Source of the DNA: Pseudisothecium myosuroides
Lineage: Eukaryota; Streptophyta; Bryopsida; Hypnales; Lembophyllaceae
Direction of reading: 5' to 3'
Assembly (NCBI GenBank): GCA_951799445.1
Contig: OX637296.1
Location: 6,634,001-6,698,000 of the forward strand
DNA length: 64,000 nucleotides
The position numbers and the translations under genes were made by a program. Of this stretch, positions 22,670 to 35,128 are shown in pieces. Below the pieces are notes generated by a model, which had not been told where the DNA came from, made no database searches, and saw only the letters and a program-made list of their open reading frames with translations. Position 1 is the stretch's first letter. Each line of letters begins with the position of its first letter.

Positions 22670-22953
22670 GTGCCCTTTCTTTCTTCCGTCGCTTTCCTTT
22701 CGTTTCCTTTTCTTTTAGCTCTTAGGAATTCGGTTTGGCCTTCGGACGGGAGCGCCGCGGCTGCCCGCGGGAGGGTCTTGGGAATTGGGTTCCATGCCAC
22801 TGTGTCGCATTCGAGAAAGGAATCTTGACGTGGCGGCGGTTGGGAGTCATCAGGATTGGTAGGGGTTTGGTGGGGATGCCACGTCAGAAACTGATTTGAA
22901 CACTTTTCGAGTTGGTATTTTTAGGCTGGCTTTACACTTGGCATGGGTCGAGT

Positions 22954-23268
22954 CTAAAGGTAGCAACACCCATAACCGTCAAATTAAGGGTTTTGAATAT
23001 GATTATTATTAAAAAACATTCAGCCCATTACAGGATTCTATTAGCAAGAGAAAAATAACGCCTCTGCATTTTCAAATGCATTTTCAAATGTATTATTTGG
23101 ATACGGTGAAAATAAGTTGTGAATTTTTAAAGAGCCAAGTGCAAATACACCTAATACCAACACTAAGATCAAATGTTCAGAAGTAGTACATCATTGTAAT
23201 CACATCTACTTACTTCCACAAATTTTCTTAGATTTGAGAGGTGATGGTTATGGGTGCGACTATCTTAA
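22954..23268. mobile_element. MITE-like inverted-repeat element
   Basis: The left end CTAAAGGTAGCAACACCCAT and the reverse complement of the right end (CTTAAGATAGTCGCACCCAT) form a ~28-bp imperfect terminal repeat. About 315 bp, no coding capacity. Confidence 0.55.
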
Positions 23269-23502
23269 AGTAATTCAACGAGCCTCTTGTGGAGGCCCCC
23301 ATTTTATCCTTACAAAAAACGCACTTTTATTTGCGAGGCATGATAAAATTTGCAAATTTTGAGTTCATATTTGCAATCAGAGGCCTCAAATTAGCTAGAA
23401 TAGGTCTAGAACATACCCTAGGCACAACACAAAATAGGGGGTCTTTTCTTTACATTCACCCTTAGCTTTACCTCTACGAGAGGCTCGTCACACTACTTTA
23501 AA
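23265..23502. mobile_element. MITE-like inverted-repeat element
   Basis: The left TTAAAGTAATTCAACGAGCC and the inverted right end TTAAAGTAGTGTGACGAGCC pair over about 30 bp. It abuts or overlaps the preceding element by a few bases, suggesting nested insertion. A related internal segment (CAAATTAGCTAG..AAAATAGGGGG) recurs near 33200-33260. Confidence 0.55.
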
Positions 23503-24793
23503 CTCGATTGGTCGGATGGAAGGCCGGCTGGATTTGCCATGCCTTCAATCCAACCTTCAATCTAGCCTAGTTAATGTAAAGCCCTTGGGCTAGCGGAGTT
23601 TTTTAATGAAATTAAGCTCAAAAGCGATTTTTTTTTCTTAGGGAATATTTGGCAAAATATTTTTGCTTTTCAATGGATGAAATCACTAATTTGCTACCAA
23701 ATCTTGGGATGGTATCATTCAATTTTGGATGAATGTACATAATTTTGGATGAATAAATGAAATTTCATCCATAGATTGCAAGTTTCATCCATTCCATGGA
23801 TTTAAATAGCTTCATCCTTCTAAAAAATATCGCTTTCTACACTACCTAAAATAATGAAAAAAACACACTATCTTGGGTCAGATTCTAGGGCCCAATTTCT
23901 AATTCATGTGTTCTTGGATTTTTTCAATGCTCAATTAAAAAAATATACAAAAATACAAAAATACAAAAATATGCATGTTTTCCTTTCTCTTCCTTTCTTT
24001 CCTATTTCAAAAAAAAAGGAATAGTTTTTTAATTTTTTTTAATTTTTATTTATTTATTTATTTATAATTATTTACAAATGTAATCAAACATAATAGAATT
24101 TTTTATAGAATTTTTAAAGGTAAGTAGGCAATATCTTAAAAGCCTATTATTAAATACATTTGAACTTTTACTTACTAAATTTATTTTTATATGAGCTCAA
24201 GAAGTGTACCAAGATCACAATGTGAACTTAATATTACTATTATCTCCATTTTTGCTAAAATTTCAAAGTAGGACTTTGGGCCATCCAAAACCTCATCCCA
24301 ATTTCTCCCTTGGGGCTGAAAGGTTTTGCACCCAAACCATGCTACCTAAGGCAACATGTAGGATGAGTTGTAGTTCAATTTGGTCCCAAATATAAAGCCC
24401 TTGGGCCAGATTTGGAGAAATTGAGTGATCCTATTGGTTCAAACTACGGCTCTTTTTTTTCATTTTTTATGAAGTGCCAAAGTGGCGATATAAAATGTTA
24501 TAGTAGTGCTCCAAATTTTAGCATTCATCCACATATTGGATAGAAAATATCACATTAGCAAATATCACATGTCTATAATTCTGTTTTCATCCACAATCTG
24601 GCAATTTCATCTAAATTTTTTTTTTAATTGAAGTTTTATGACAAAAAACTTTATAATTTTTTGCCATTTTTTAGCTAAATTAGCAATACGGCACCAAAAA
24701 GCCAAAAAAAAATCCTTAGTTCAAACTTGCAGAATTACGGCCGGCCTTGAAGCTGGCCCCATGCAAGTATAAATCGGACCTTATGGATACGTG

Positions 24794-25091
24794 TAAGGTA
24801 ACGACACCCAATTTTGACCCCCTTGCTAAAACCAACCCTTACAGGTTCTTGCCTAAAATGTGTTCCCACTATTCATGAGAATCTAAGGTTGGATTTAGAA
24901 ACATCCCTTTTTAAGCATTTTGAATGTTCATAGTTTATTCATATGGTATCCAAAAAATGCATTCTTAGAGAATCTAGAATCCCCTTTGGACTACCAAGGA
25001 GACCCCACCAAAAAAATTCCAATATAGTAATGAGAACCATGCTGAAATTAGTTGAGTTGCTTAAACAATTGATTTTAGGTGTAGTTACCTT
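24794..25091. mobile_element. ~300-bp MITE, family A copy 1
   Basis: The ends TAAGGTAACGACACC and (inverted) AAGGTAACTACACC form terminal repeats. The interior matches 51822-52124 over most of its length (for example TTCTTGCCTAAAATGT and CCCCTTTGGACTACCAA). No coding frame. Confidence 0.7.
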
Positions 25092-25115
25092 CCCTTGAGT
25101 TGGCCGTGGCCGTGT

Positions 25116-25256
25116 TTAAGGTAGACTCACCCATTCCTGTCCGTTTAAGCCATTCCGTCATCATATACCAGTGGCGCACATTTTCCTCCTAAAGTGTACT
25201 CCTTTGGCACATTATGATGAAATGGGGTACACGGACAGGAATGGGTGTGTCTAAGG
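25116..25256. mobile_element. Short palindromic element
   Basis: Left TAAGGTAGACTCACCCATTC and the inverted right end CCTTAGACACACCCATTCCT, then TGTCCGT, pair over ~28 bp. It is followed immediately by a TAAGGTAGG-ended MITE, so the two share or juxtapose ends. Confidence 0.5.
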
Positions 25257-25567
25257 TAGGAGGCTCAAACTCCATTAGGGCAGTAAAAGCGAACATGACT
25301 CAGAGGTACATTTTGCTTTCTTCAATGTACCAACTATGCACATTTCAGGAGGTGGTTGCTTTCGATGACCACAAATGACCACTTTTTCCCGACTTCAAAA
25401 ATTTGTAACTAATTCCACAAAGGTCCAAAAAATATGAAATGACTTGGGTTAGATGTCAATTCCACTTGCCTTTCAAGGAAAATTTACTGAATTTTTTTTC
25501 AAGATGTTTAGCCTCCTCCAAATTCTGTTCCAGGTCTTAGATGGTCCATTTATGGACCTCCTGCCTT
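25252..25567. mobile_element. ~310-bp MITE, family B copy 1
   Basis: The ends are TAAGGTAGGAGGCTC and the inverted GGACCTCCTGCCTTA. The interior (GAGGTACATTTTGCTTTCTT, ACTAATTCCACA, CCAAAAAATATGAAA) recurs in the elements at 26057-26365 and 30641-30935. A 68-codon frame inside is not kept in the other copies. Confidence 0.75.
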
Positions 25568-25859
25568 ACCTTAGGTTGGGTGATAAGAAGGGAGCCGAGT
25601 GTAGGTTCAAGAGGATTGAATGCTTTATGTGGTGTACACTTGGATACACACAGAACTAAAGTGTGATCTTGAGGATAAGTTCGAGAGGGGATTACATGCA
25701 GGCAGACCTCGTTAATATCACATCCTGTCAGTATTATCCGTCAGATCGCTCAAATATCTCCAAAAAAAACGAGTCCGATTCACACTGTCTGTCATAGTTG
25801 TAATTTGGTTTGAACTCAGCTTGGATTTGGAAATAAAACAAAGGAATTTGACCCAAATA

Positions 25860-26052
25860 TAGTAGAACCTATCTTAGTACATAGAGTTGGGACTATGCAC
25901 TAAGAGAGGTTTATGGAATTGGAGAGGTTTTGTCAGAACTTTGGCTAACGTGGCCACTCACTATGGGGCCTCCAACCACTATTCACAAATATCATGACCT
26001 CTCTTAGTGCATATATACACAAAGACAGTATGCATTAAGAGAGGTTCTACTG
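25860..26052. mobile_element. 193-bp MITE, pogo/mariner-like
   Basis: The termini read TAGTAGAACCTATCTTAGTA on the left and, inverted, CAGTAGAACCTCTCTTAATG on the right, flanked by TA at 25858-25859 and 26053-26054. Nearly the whole element is palindromic. CAGTAGAACCTCT-type ends with TA duplications are typical of pogo-related plant MITEs (family knowledge). Confidence 0.8.
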
Positions 26053-26056
26053 TATA

Positions 26057-26365
26057 TAAGGTAGCCTACTGTCTAAAAGCACCCATCCTCAAAAAGCGAT
26101 CATGATACAAGGGTACATTTTGCTTTCTTCAATGTACCAAAAGTGTACATTTCAAGAGATGGTTGCTTTTAGTGACTACTGCGTTTTAACTTCAAGAATT
26201 TGTAACTAATTCCACAAAGGTCCAAAAAATATGAAATGATTTGGGCTAGATGCCAATTCCAATTTTCTTCTTACAAAAATTTACTGAAAATTGTTTCAAG
26301 GAGTTTTAGCTTTCCCCAAAAGGCAATCACCTCTTAAATGGTTGCTTTAAGAGTAGACTGCCTTA
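26057..26365. mobile_element. ~310-bp MITE, family B copy 2
   Basis: Same interior as 25252-25567. The ends have diverged (TAAGGTAGCCTACT and inverted TAAGGCAGTCTACT). It lies 2-4 bp from the pogo-like MITE. Confidence 0.7.
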
Positions 26366-29300
26366 GTGGGTGCAATGTATATCCTAAGTGTGATATGTAT
26401 TGTACAAGTGGGTCGGTGTCTCTTTTGAAAGGTGATAGGATAGTCATTAGTGAGTGTGCAAAAATTTGAAAAAACAAAATCAAGTACAAAAACACCGAAA
26501 GGTGGTACAAGTGTCATTTTTGCATAGAATCAAAATCATGTTCCCCCTTAAAGAACCGATTGGTTGTTCAATAGACACTTGAAAATTGAAGTAGGGTCAT
26601 TCAAAGTCAATTTAAAAGGGATGTTGCCAAAATTTTGACGCAAAATGGAAACATTCACTACCTTGATGGGAATTTTTAAAAAAATTGATTGGGTGCTTGA
26701 ATCAAAAGTTATGTTGCCCAAAAAAATTTATAGTAGGCAATTTAGGTAATTTGGGAATCCTTTGCAAAATTCCTCATCTACTTGTGAAATTTGGCATGTA
26801 GGTACTTAACATGATATAGTATGTAATTTTAAAAAAAAAAACTACCTTTAGCACAAACTAATCTCATTCTAAGATAGGCAAAGTCTACTAATCCTTCTAG
26901 GCAAGTTTGAGAAAAAAACATTTTTTTCTAACTTCAAATGCTATAATTATCTTTTAATCTCTGGTCTCAAAGTTCTTAAAGTTTTTCCAACATATTCCTA
27001 ATATTTGTTTGTAAGTTTTCAAAATTTGAATTTCAAATGAAAATTTTCCTCAATGCGTAAGAAATCATCAAAAAATGACGAGTGTATTGCTATTTTACTT
27101 AAGCTCTGTGCATTGGAAGGTAATTTAAAGTAAATTAGACACTATATTTGTTTTTGAAATTTTGCATGAGTGTACCTAACAAATTTAGAATTCAATGGTG
27201 GAGAGATGCAAATTCATCAAGAGCAAAAATTTTACCCCAAAAGGGCTCAAAATTTGGTGACCTTGTCTTGTGTTAATGAAATTAAAAAAGTTTTTTTTCT
27301 CACTTCAAACGTTATAGTCTTTCTATCTACATGGTCAAATGGTTTGAATTTTTTTCCAAAAATTTCCATAATAGTTTAATGCACTTTTGTAAAATTGAAT
27401 TTCAAAAGAAAAATTCTATTTTCAATTTTGTTCAATATACTAAAAAATGACAATTCTTGACATTTCATCCATTGAAAAATACCCTGGTCTTTTAGGAATT
27501 AAAACAAGTTATCCACAAAAGAATTCATGTGTAATGTTTAGAAAAAAAAGAGTTAAAAATTTTTATCGACACAAAAAATACCATGAGTATTTCAAAATTG
27601 ATTAAAAAATGCCACAATTGCTTCAAGGCTCAAAACAAAAGTAAGAAGTTGTTGACTAAATCACAATCATTGTAAACTTGTCTGTCTATTTTTTTTTCCT
27701 TTCTGCATTGTAGCTTAAATCTTAAAGGACATTGTAAGCCCTACGGGCATTGTGAAAGTCAAACTTGCATTCTTCACCTAGTTTTTGATTTTAAATGCTT
27801 TTAAGCTTAACTAAAAAATGTAGCTCCAATAATCTAATTTTAATCCATTTGAATTTTTTTCAAAATTGTTAAAATTGTAATTTTTGTAATACTTTGAAGA
27901 GAACATCTTGAAAGCTCAAAATACACCACATTTTGAACTTTTTCTATCAAATTTCTCTTGCTATGAACTTGAAGAATACATCAATTACACCATGATATTT
28001 GTCACTATTATTTCCATTTTCTTTTAAAAAAATATACTATTTTAAGCAATTTTGTAATTACTATGATTTTTACAAAGAAATTTCTTTTAAAATTCATATA
28101 AAATTGAGATTGAAGTTTTTAATTATGAAAAAATGAGATTTAATCTTAAACACATATTACTACATGTGAAAAATATGAAAATATGTGTTTTAATGTAGAA
28201 ATCCAATGAAGTTTGACCAAGCTCGGACATGAAATGTCTTTTTAAGGGTTAATTGTGTGAGACATGGTGGGTGCCATTTCTTAAACCCTGCCAAATCACA
28301 ATTATACAATTAATGCATCATCAAAATTTAGCATTGACAAATAATTTTTTTTCCATTTTCATCCCAAGGGATTCAAACCCTTCCAACCACAAGTAACACA
28401 ATCAATATTGTCATTCAATATGGATGATTCTTAAACAAGAGCATACGAGACCAATTTTTCCTTCAAAAAATCCTTTTTTTCAAATTAGTCATATCTTGTA
28501 ATTTCAATGACAAAATCATATTTTGTACTCTGAGTAATTTCAATGAGTAGAATATAACATCTAAATATAGCATCCTTTTGTATATCTAGAAAAAGCTATA
28601 TATACAACCAAATTTTGTCCTTAATTAGATTTAAAACATTCTAAAATTTAGATGCTGAATATAGAAAAAAAAATTTAAAAAGGGGAAACAAAAACAAAAA
28701 CAAAAAAACAATTTCTTCTTTATATGTGGGTTAGTCAGGGATTTAGGCATCATAGTTGTAGTGCTTAGTCATTCATATTTGTTACTTCAAAACATTTGAC
28801 TAATGAGACATATTCCCATACTTCATGAATGCATAAACATTTTTCATTTCATAAGCTTAAAATCATTTCAATCGTATCAAATGTAAATCATTACAATATG
28901 AAAGAAGTGTATAGAAGAATGTGGCCATGCCTATTCTAAAATAGTGATGATCCCTACTAGAACTAGAAGAAGCTTTAACTCGTTGAAGCTATAACTTGGT
29001 GTATGAATGAATTTGCCATCAATTTACAATTTATGGATCCTAAATAATGACAAACTTGGTTCAAAAGTATAACAAGTGTGCTACAATGATAAATATTACT
29101 TAGTGCTGAATTTGTCGTTTTTTTGTATTGCGGTAAAATTGTTTTTGGAACCTAAGACTGAGAATGTAATCCATTAGCCCATTTAGCCTAGAGCATTTGA
29201 CAAATCTGTATGGAAGGTATGCAACCTTCCAAAGATATAAAAGCTTAAGAAAAAAGGATAAGCAAATTCTAAACTTAAGTAGTAGCAAAGAAACTGACTT

Positions 29301-30240
29301 AATAATATTTAGATAATAAATAGATATTCATTGCACAATGTTCAACACTAATATATAGAAAGTAAGGCTCATAGGAAAAATCTATTCATTGAACCTTGAT
29401 CTTTTATGATTTTTACATATGATATTGAGATATCATTTTAAGACATCTCCTACTTTCAAATTTATGAAGTGCAATTGGGAAATCAATCGTCATTGATTTA
29501 CAACAAATGATTGTTTGTAAAGGCTCATGCTACGTCAATAGATTATTGCTTAGCTACATTGAATGAAAGGACAAAAATCTATAATATCAATCAGATATAC
29601 AATAAATTTAATTTAAGAAAATGTGTGTCAAAGGACGATGATAAAAACTTGAAAACAATTTTGATGCCCTCATTTTTCACTAAATTATCAAATGATTACA
29701 AAGTATTGAGATCACTTTTGATAGATGTCAACCAATGATAGAATAATGTAGGAAGACACTATAGCAGCACCTCTTATAGATGACATGAAAAAAAGAGGTG
29801 TTCAAAATTGCCTATGTGACCCAATTATAATAAAGAGCTTAAGTTTCTCAAGTTCAACACCGGCAAATATTCAAAAGTTACCAGTGAGAGCTTGAAAAGT
29901 CCTTTGAAGCAATCAATGGAAGTTGAAGCATATGCTTTTGACCTCAACCTTTGAATATTTTAGTTTTAGTCATATAATCTCTAAAAATTCTGAATCCAAT
30001 TATATTCACTTCCACCTCCATCTTGCTATAATTTATTTCCCAAATTTTCAAAATCAAATTTGCTTTCATGCACTAACATCTTGAAGTGATTTTTTTCCCA
30101 ATTTATTTTCACAAATGTTGGATACCAAATAATCAAGTGTTTGTTTTAGGTGAGGAATCTTACGTGCACAGTATATTCCAAAACGTCATTTTGGAAAAGG
30201 TCTAAGCGTATTTGTAGCATACTGTATTTGTAGGAATCCC
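26366..30240. other. AT-rich DNA without recognised genes
   Basis: Very AT-rich, with many homopolymer runs and no convincing frame above ~75 codons. If the gene model 22600-39.4 kb is right, this lies inside its first intron. I see no RNA gene and no intact element here. Confidence 0.5.
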
Positions 30241-30257
30241 AACTTTTTTGAGCAATA

Positions 30258-30448
30258 GAGTTAATCGTAAAGTGTGTGCAAGGCGGGACGAGTAGCTGGA
30301 GTTTGGGAAAAATACAAAACCAAACTCCCTGGAGCACCCAAACTCAGGTCCGATTGAGTTTGGGGCTGTGTTTGTTCAGTTCTATTCTTAGTTAAACCTT
30401 CCTCTGACACACGTTCAAAAACAAGGGACAACTTTACGATTAACTCTA
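30258..30448. mobile_element. 191-bp MITE with an identifiable empty site
   Basis: The inverted ends are GAGTTAATCGTAAAGT and, reversed, TAGAGTTAATCGTAAAGTT. The flanking repeat has an uninterrupted homologue at 39601-39620 (AGCAATACCACCAATGTATT), which gives the insertion point and an ATA target duplication (30255-30257, 30449-30451). Confidence 0.8.
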
Positions 30449-30640
30449 ATACCACCAATGTATTACTCCAGAGTGCAATGTATCATAAAATTCATAAGTG
30501 ATCACTGCAATGTAGAATAGAGAAGAAAATTCAGATTTCCAATCAAGTTTCTGAAAACTAACAATACATTCTATAACAGAATCTGGATAAAAGTCTGAAA
30601 AAGATCTCTATTATAAATTGGCACCTCCATTTCAGCACAC

Positions 30641-30935
30641 TAAGGTAGGAGGCTCGAACTCCGACTGGGCATTTTGAACCGAATATGCCACAGAGGTACA
30701 TTTTGCTTTCTTCAATTTATCAAAATGTATAAAAGGTGTACATTCTAGGAGGTGGTTGCTTTTAGAGCCCGATGGCATTTCAACTTCAAAATTTCATAAC
30801 TAATTCCACAGAGCTCCAAAAAATATGAAACAACTTGGGTTGGATGCCATTTACTGAAAAATATTTCAAGATGTTTTACCTCCCCAAAATTTAGTTTCAG
30901 TGCTTAGATGGTCGCTTTATGGACCTCCTACCTTA
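30641..30935. mobile_element. ~295-bp MITE, family B copy 3
   Basis: Clean ends TAAGGTAGGAGGCTC and inverted TAAGGTAGGAGGTCC, with the interior shared with 25252-25567 and 26057-26365. It splits the dispersed repeat that is continuous at 39.8 kb. Confidence 0.78.
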
Positions 30936-31928
30936 ATGGCAATGCTCTTGGGGTTTTGAAATGTAGCGTAGAGGTACATTTGGCTTTCAGTCAAGGACTC
31001 CTTTACTTTGAAAGATACATAATACAAAATGGAGAAATGGAGAGATTGGAGATTTTCATATTGGTCCTGACAGAACAGAGGCATTCACAAGTGCCAAGTT
31101 GGCAATGCAGGACGTTAAACCCATCCCACGAACCAGTCCCAAGAGAGAGTGGATTTACCTCGGAGAAAACGCAGGATTTTTTTATAACAAATTCTGAATT
31201 CATATTTGCAATTAGACATAACATTCACTAGCCTTCGAAGAGGCTACTTTTTACTCTTTGGAGTCCTCATCCACGAAATTCATCCTCATATCATTAATGT
31301 AAGCTTCAATACCAAGACAGTGGCGGTACATTATGGTATGCTCCATTTTCTTTTGTTAATTTTAGGACCAAACATATAAGTCAACAAATATTTGTAGAGA
31401 AAGGTGATTTGCCAAAAATCCAAAGAATCCAATGAGTAATACACTAATGCAATCTATCCATTTGCCATCAATATCTTATTTTGGGTTTTCAAGTGAAAAG
31501 ACAACTCTTTAAGGTAGAGCCATCCATAACCAACTGAATAAAGAATTCTGACATGATTTGGAGTTGTGAAGGCAAAACAAGTATTTTTCAGAGGTACATC
31601 AATAGAAAAGACGCAAATTGCAAAAAAATTGGTAATTTTATCGCTTGAACTGAAATTACTATGAATTTTGGGAGGCAAAAAGTGCTCTTGACCCATGGCC
31701 AATGCATGTCTAGATTCTTCTAATTCTGATCATTCAAGAACTTTTTTCCTAATCATTATTTCCTACTTCCTTTCTCACAATTTAAGACATATGTGTCATG
31801 TATTTATTAGTTCCAACCTTGAAAACGAAAAAACAAAACATTCTATGCTTGGTCAAAAATACGTGCACCTGTAGGTTGGGAATGGGTCAGTGGTTGGGAA
31901 TGGGGGGCTCTACCTTATATACATATAA

Positions 31929-32608
31929 GGTGGTAGGAGATAGAACAATCCATGTGGAATAAGTAAATTAGAACTTGCAGTTTCTCAACCACTCATAGTT
32001 ACGTCAAAAGTAGGATTTGTATTTAAAGTAAAATTTCAGACCCCATATGATCAATCAAATTGGTCATTTTCAAACCATTCAATTATTTTCATCCCTTGTG
32101 CATGTTTAATGAGATAAATGCCCATTCAAGCATTTGAGCAAAGTATTGCGTCATGTGTGTGCTTGTACCCTGATACTTACCTGCATTTAGGCAAAGTTGA
32201 ATAAATTTTTTTCAAAAAACTTTGAACTAACAAAAGCTGGTAAATGAAGATAACTTTCATCTCCAAAAATCCGTTTGATATTTCAAGCCTCCAATAAAAA
32301 GTAATGGACAAAATTCAAAGAGGATGTTCAAAAATATTAAAGAAAATGTCCATTCCAAACCCTCTCTGAAATTTGTCCATAATGTTTGATTGGAGACTCA
32401 AAATCCCGATCGTTTTTTTGTAGATGAAATTCATCTTCATTTAACAACTTTTTTTAGTTCAAATGTTTTTGAGAAAATTATCCTACTTACTATGCCTAAA
32501 TGAGGTCTGAAATTATACTTCAAATATAATTCCTACTTTTGACTTAATTATGGCTTCTACTCATTCTAATTTACATATCCCACATGGGTTGTTTTACCTC
32601 CTACCACC
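31929..32608. mobile_element. Foldback element, ~680 bp, long inverted arms
   Basis: Left GGTGGTAGGAGATAGAACAA and the inverted right end GGTGGTAGGAGGTAAAACAA start arms of more than 100 bp that include TCAAAAGTAGGA and its inverse. The centre (TCAAGCCTCCAATAAAAAGT and its inverse) is also palindromic. A related copy is buried in the CACTA element near 36350-36820. Confidence 0.72.
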
Positions 32609-32630
32609 CCAAATGTATGTATATATATAA

Positions 32631-32642
<12 letters not shown>

Positions 32643-32698
<56 letters not shown>
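32643..32698. repeat. (AT)n microsatellite
   Basis: About 28 uninterrupted AT units, next to the right end of the foldback element. Confidence 0.95.
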
Positions 32699-32702
<4 letters not shown>

Positions 32703-33300
32703 AAATATTTTTGTAAATTAGTTAATTTTTTTTTTTTGTGTGTGTTTTGAAATGTTTGGTTAATTGTTTTCAATGGGTGTAGAACGAGGGTTGCTATTAT
32801 GTGAGCATAGGAGTGTGAGCCCATGAGCCTAGAATACTACACACCTATGTTATAGGTGTATATACTATAGAACTCGTCTATGATTATAGGGTATATATGT
32901 TATAAATATCCATATTATAGGTGTTTATGATATATACATCTTCTATATTAGAAGTACCTATATTGTAGGCTCAATGCTCACAAGCTTGCATTCTTGTGCT
33001 CACATACTAGCACCGTTGGGTGTAGAATACTAGTTAAATTTTTTTTTTAATGTACCTTGTACAGTTGTGGCCAGTTGACTTACTTCAATTTTCAAACAAA
33101 ATTGATGCGTGTATACAAGCTACTGATAGTGTTGTATATTCCACACCTTTCTTTTGGGGGGGGGCAGCCCACATGATTGCTATTGAATATTATAGAGACC
33201 CTAAATTAGCTAGGAGAGGTCTACAATATCCCCTAGATGTGGCACAAAATAGGGGGCCTTTTTATTTACTTTTATTCCAGAAAATACAAAATTTACCTTG

Positions 33301-34169
33301 CTACACTAAAATTGGTAAATAGTGTTGGCAACACTAATTGTCCCTCCTAACACTAATTGTGATTTGCAAGGTTAGTGTTAGATCATTATTTACCAAATCT
33401 AACACTATTTTAGCTCGATAGTAAAATCAGATGAATGACAGAGAGAGTCAGAATTTTTACGAGAGCGCATTTAGTGTTAGATGGGAACTAAATGAAATGC
33501 TGAAATAGACAATGAGATGCTGAAATGCTGAAATAAATAAATGAAATGCTGAATTGCTGTGAGAAACTGCTGAATTGGTGAAAAAATGCTGAAAAATGCT
33601 AAAATAAAAAAGTGGCGACCAAAAAAAAAAAAAAACTATTTTTCAGAGGAAATAGAGGAGAGAAAGACAAATCCAATGGTATCACCCAATGTTCAATCAC
33701 ATACATCAAAAAAAAGATATAAGCAACGGAAGTTTGAAATTTGAAATCAAGCGGCAAAGGAATCGGCAGGAAACCACGAAGTATATACCCCCCCCCGTGG
33801 AAGGAGCCTCTTTCAAGTGATAGAACAAAGGGCTCCTCCACCTCTTCTTTCACAATCTCTCCACCGGACAAGGGAAAATGAAAGTTTTTTAAGAGAAGGA
33901 ATTGGACGGCAAGAGGTGTGGAAAACACAGTTTTCCAGGGAAGGGCCAAAGGTTGACGGCAAGAGGCGGAAAACATAGTTTCCTAGGGAAGATCCAGAGC
34001 ATGACGGCAAGAGGCGGAAAACACAGTTTGCCAGGGAAGGGGCAGATTTTGACGGCGGGAGGAAAGTGCCCCAACACTATTTACACATAAGTTGGAAAAT
34101 AGTGTTGGGGGGTAAAAACAGGGAACAACACTAATTATCACCCAACACTATTTACCAATTTTAGTGTAG
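33301..34169. mobile_element. 869-bp inverted-repeat element with CACTA-like ends
   Basis: Termini CTACACTAAAATTGGTAAAT on both strands extend the inverted repeat for about 28 bp, to AGTGTTGG. CACTA is present two bases in, but no 3-bp target duplication is clear. Inside are an AATGCTGA-rich minisatellite (33490-33600) and three ~55-bp repeats with GACGGCAAGAGG (33905-34060). The open frames here are repeat-derived. Confidence 0.65.
33905..34062. repeat. ~55-bp tandem repeat, three units
   Basis: Units start at GACGGCAAGAGG near 33908, 33956 and 34001 and include GGAAAACA.AGTTT and CCAGGGAAGG. They lie inside the CACTA-like element. Frames of ~62-65 codons on both strands follow the repeat and are not believed to be genes. 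Confidence 0.8.
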
Positions 34170-34193
34170 TCCTACTTTGTGGAATATATTTAA

Positions 34194-35128
34194 CCTTTAA
34201 CCCCTAAAGGACCATTGTCCGTTCGGGGGACAAATGGGACTTGAGGCAGGTACCTACGGGCTGAAATTTTCTCCTAATTTTTTGAAACTTTTTGTGAATG
34301 TGAAGAATTGAGAGAGGTACGTGGCGGAAAAAAAAAATTTGAAATCGGACCTTTGAGTGAGAAGTTATGCCATTTCTTGGAATGCGTGGGGACGGGGGGC
34401 AGCAAAAAAAATTTGCAAAATTTTGAATTTTTTTTTTAATATTTTTTTTCTCATAGATTATATTTTTGTCTATCTGGAAAGCTTTGATTCATTTCATTTG
34501 ACTTTGTTATGAGGAAGTTATGGACATTCTTGTTTTTCAGGCAGTTAGAGCATCTTCTTGAAAAAAATAACTTGTAGGATTCATTTCTGAATGCTATTTT
34601 TGCAATTTAAAAAAAATAAAAAATCTCATGGTTTAATTTACTTGCTAGAAAAATCTCACCATTGGGATTAGTGTATTTTAATTCCATCTAAAATATATAA
34701 ATATTTTAGATTTTCCTTCTATCTCCTACCTACTTCTACTTAACAATTTTTTGAAGAATGATAATTAAGTTTTTTTGAATTTCTTTTTTTTTCCTAGACT
34801 CTCAACTCAATTCTCCACTATAAAGATTTAAAGCTCAAAACTTTGTAGTGCAAAAATTTTAAGTTAAAAATGTTCAAAGTCAAAAAATTCAGTCCCACAA
34901 TGTGCTGAAAACTTGTTTTTTCCACTTTAAACGCAAATATCTTGCAATATGTGTGGTCAGAAATTCTGAAATTTTTTCCACACTTTTTAATACTAGTTAG
35001 GTGTAAGATCCTACGGTTAGATGTGAAAAAAAAAACAATTAAAATTGTTTTTTACTCTTTGCTATAGAAATGGCAGTTTTGAGTGTTTTTTGGCAGAAAA
35101 TAGGCCTCGGAACTTTAGGGGTTAAAGG
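34194..35128. mobile_element. 935-bp element with 16-bp TIRs
   Basis: It begins CCTTTAACCCCTAAAG and ends with its exact inverse CTTTAGGGGTTAAAGG. No coding capacity. The related, shorter element at 46451-46692 has similar ends (CCTTTAACCCAGTAAGGAC). Superfamily unknown. Confidence 0.65.

Larger units (their letters stand above)
30140..31110. repeat. Dispersed repeat, copy interrupted by two MITEs (partner at 39540-40080)
   Basis: Segments at 30200-30257, 30449-30610 and 30937-31110 match 39560-39600, 39601-39770 and 39825-40080. The shared right part includes GGAGATTTTCATAT.GGTCC and CACAAGTGCCAAGTT. At 40 kb it is an open frame; here it is interrupted. It could be an old transposon or a duplicated gene piece. 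Confidence 0.65.

Noticed and set aside
32594..32824. Frame encoding poly-(Tyr-Ile), also at 37188-37379 and 46899-47111
   Set aside because: Translations of (AT)n microsatellites.
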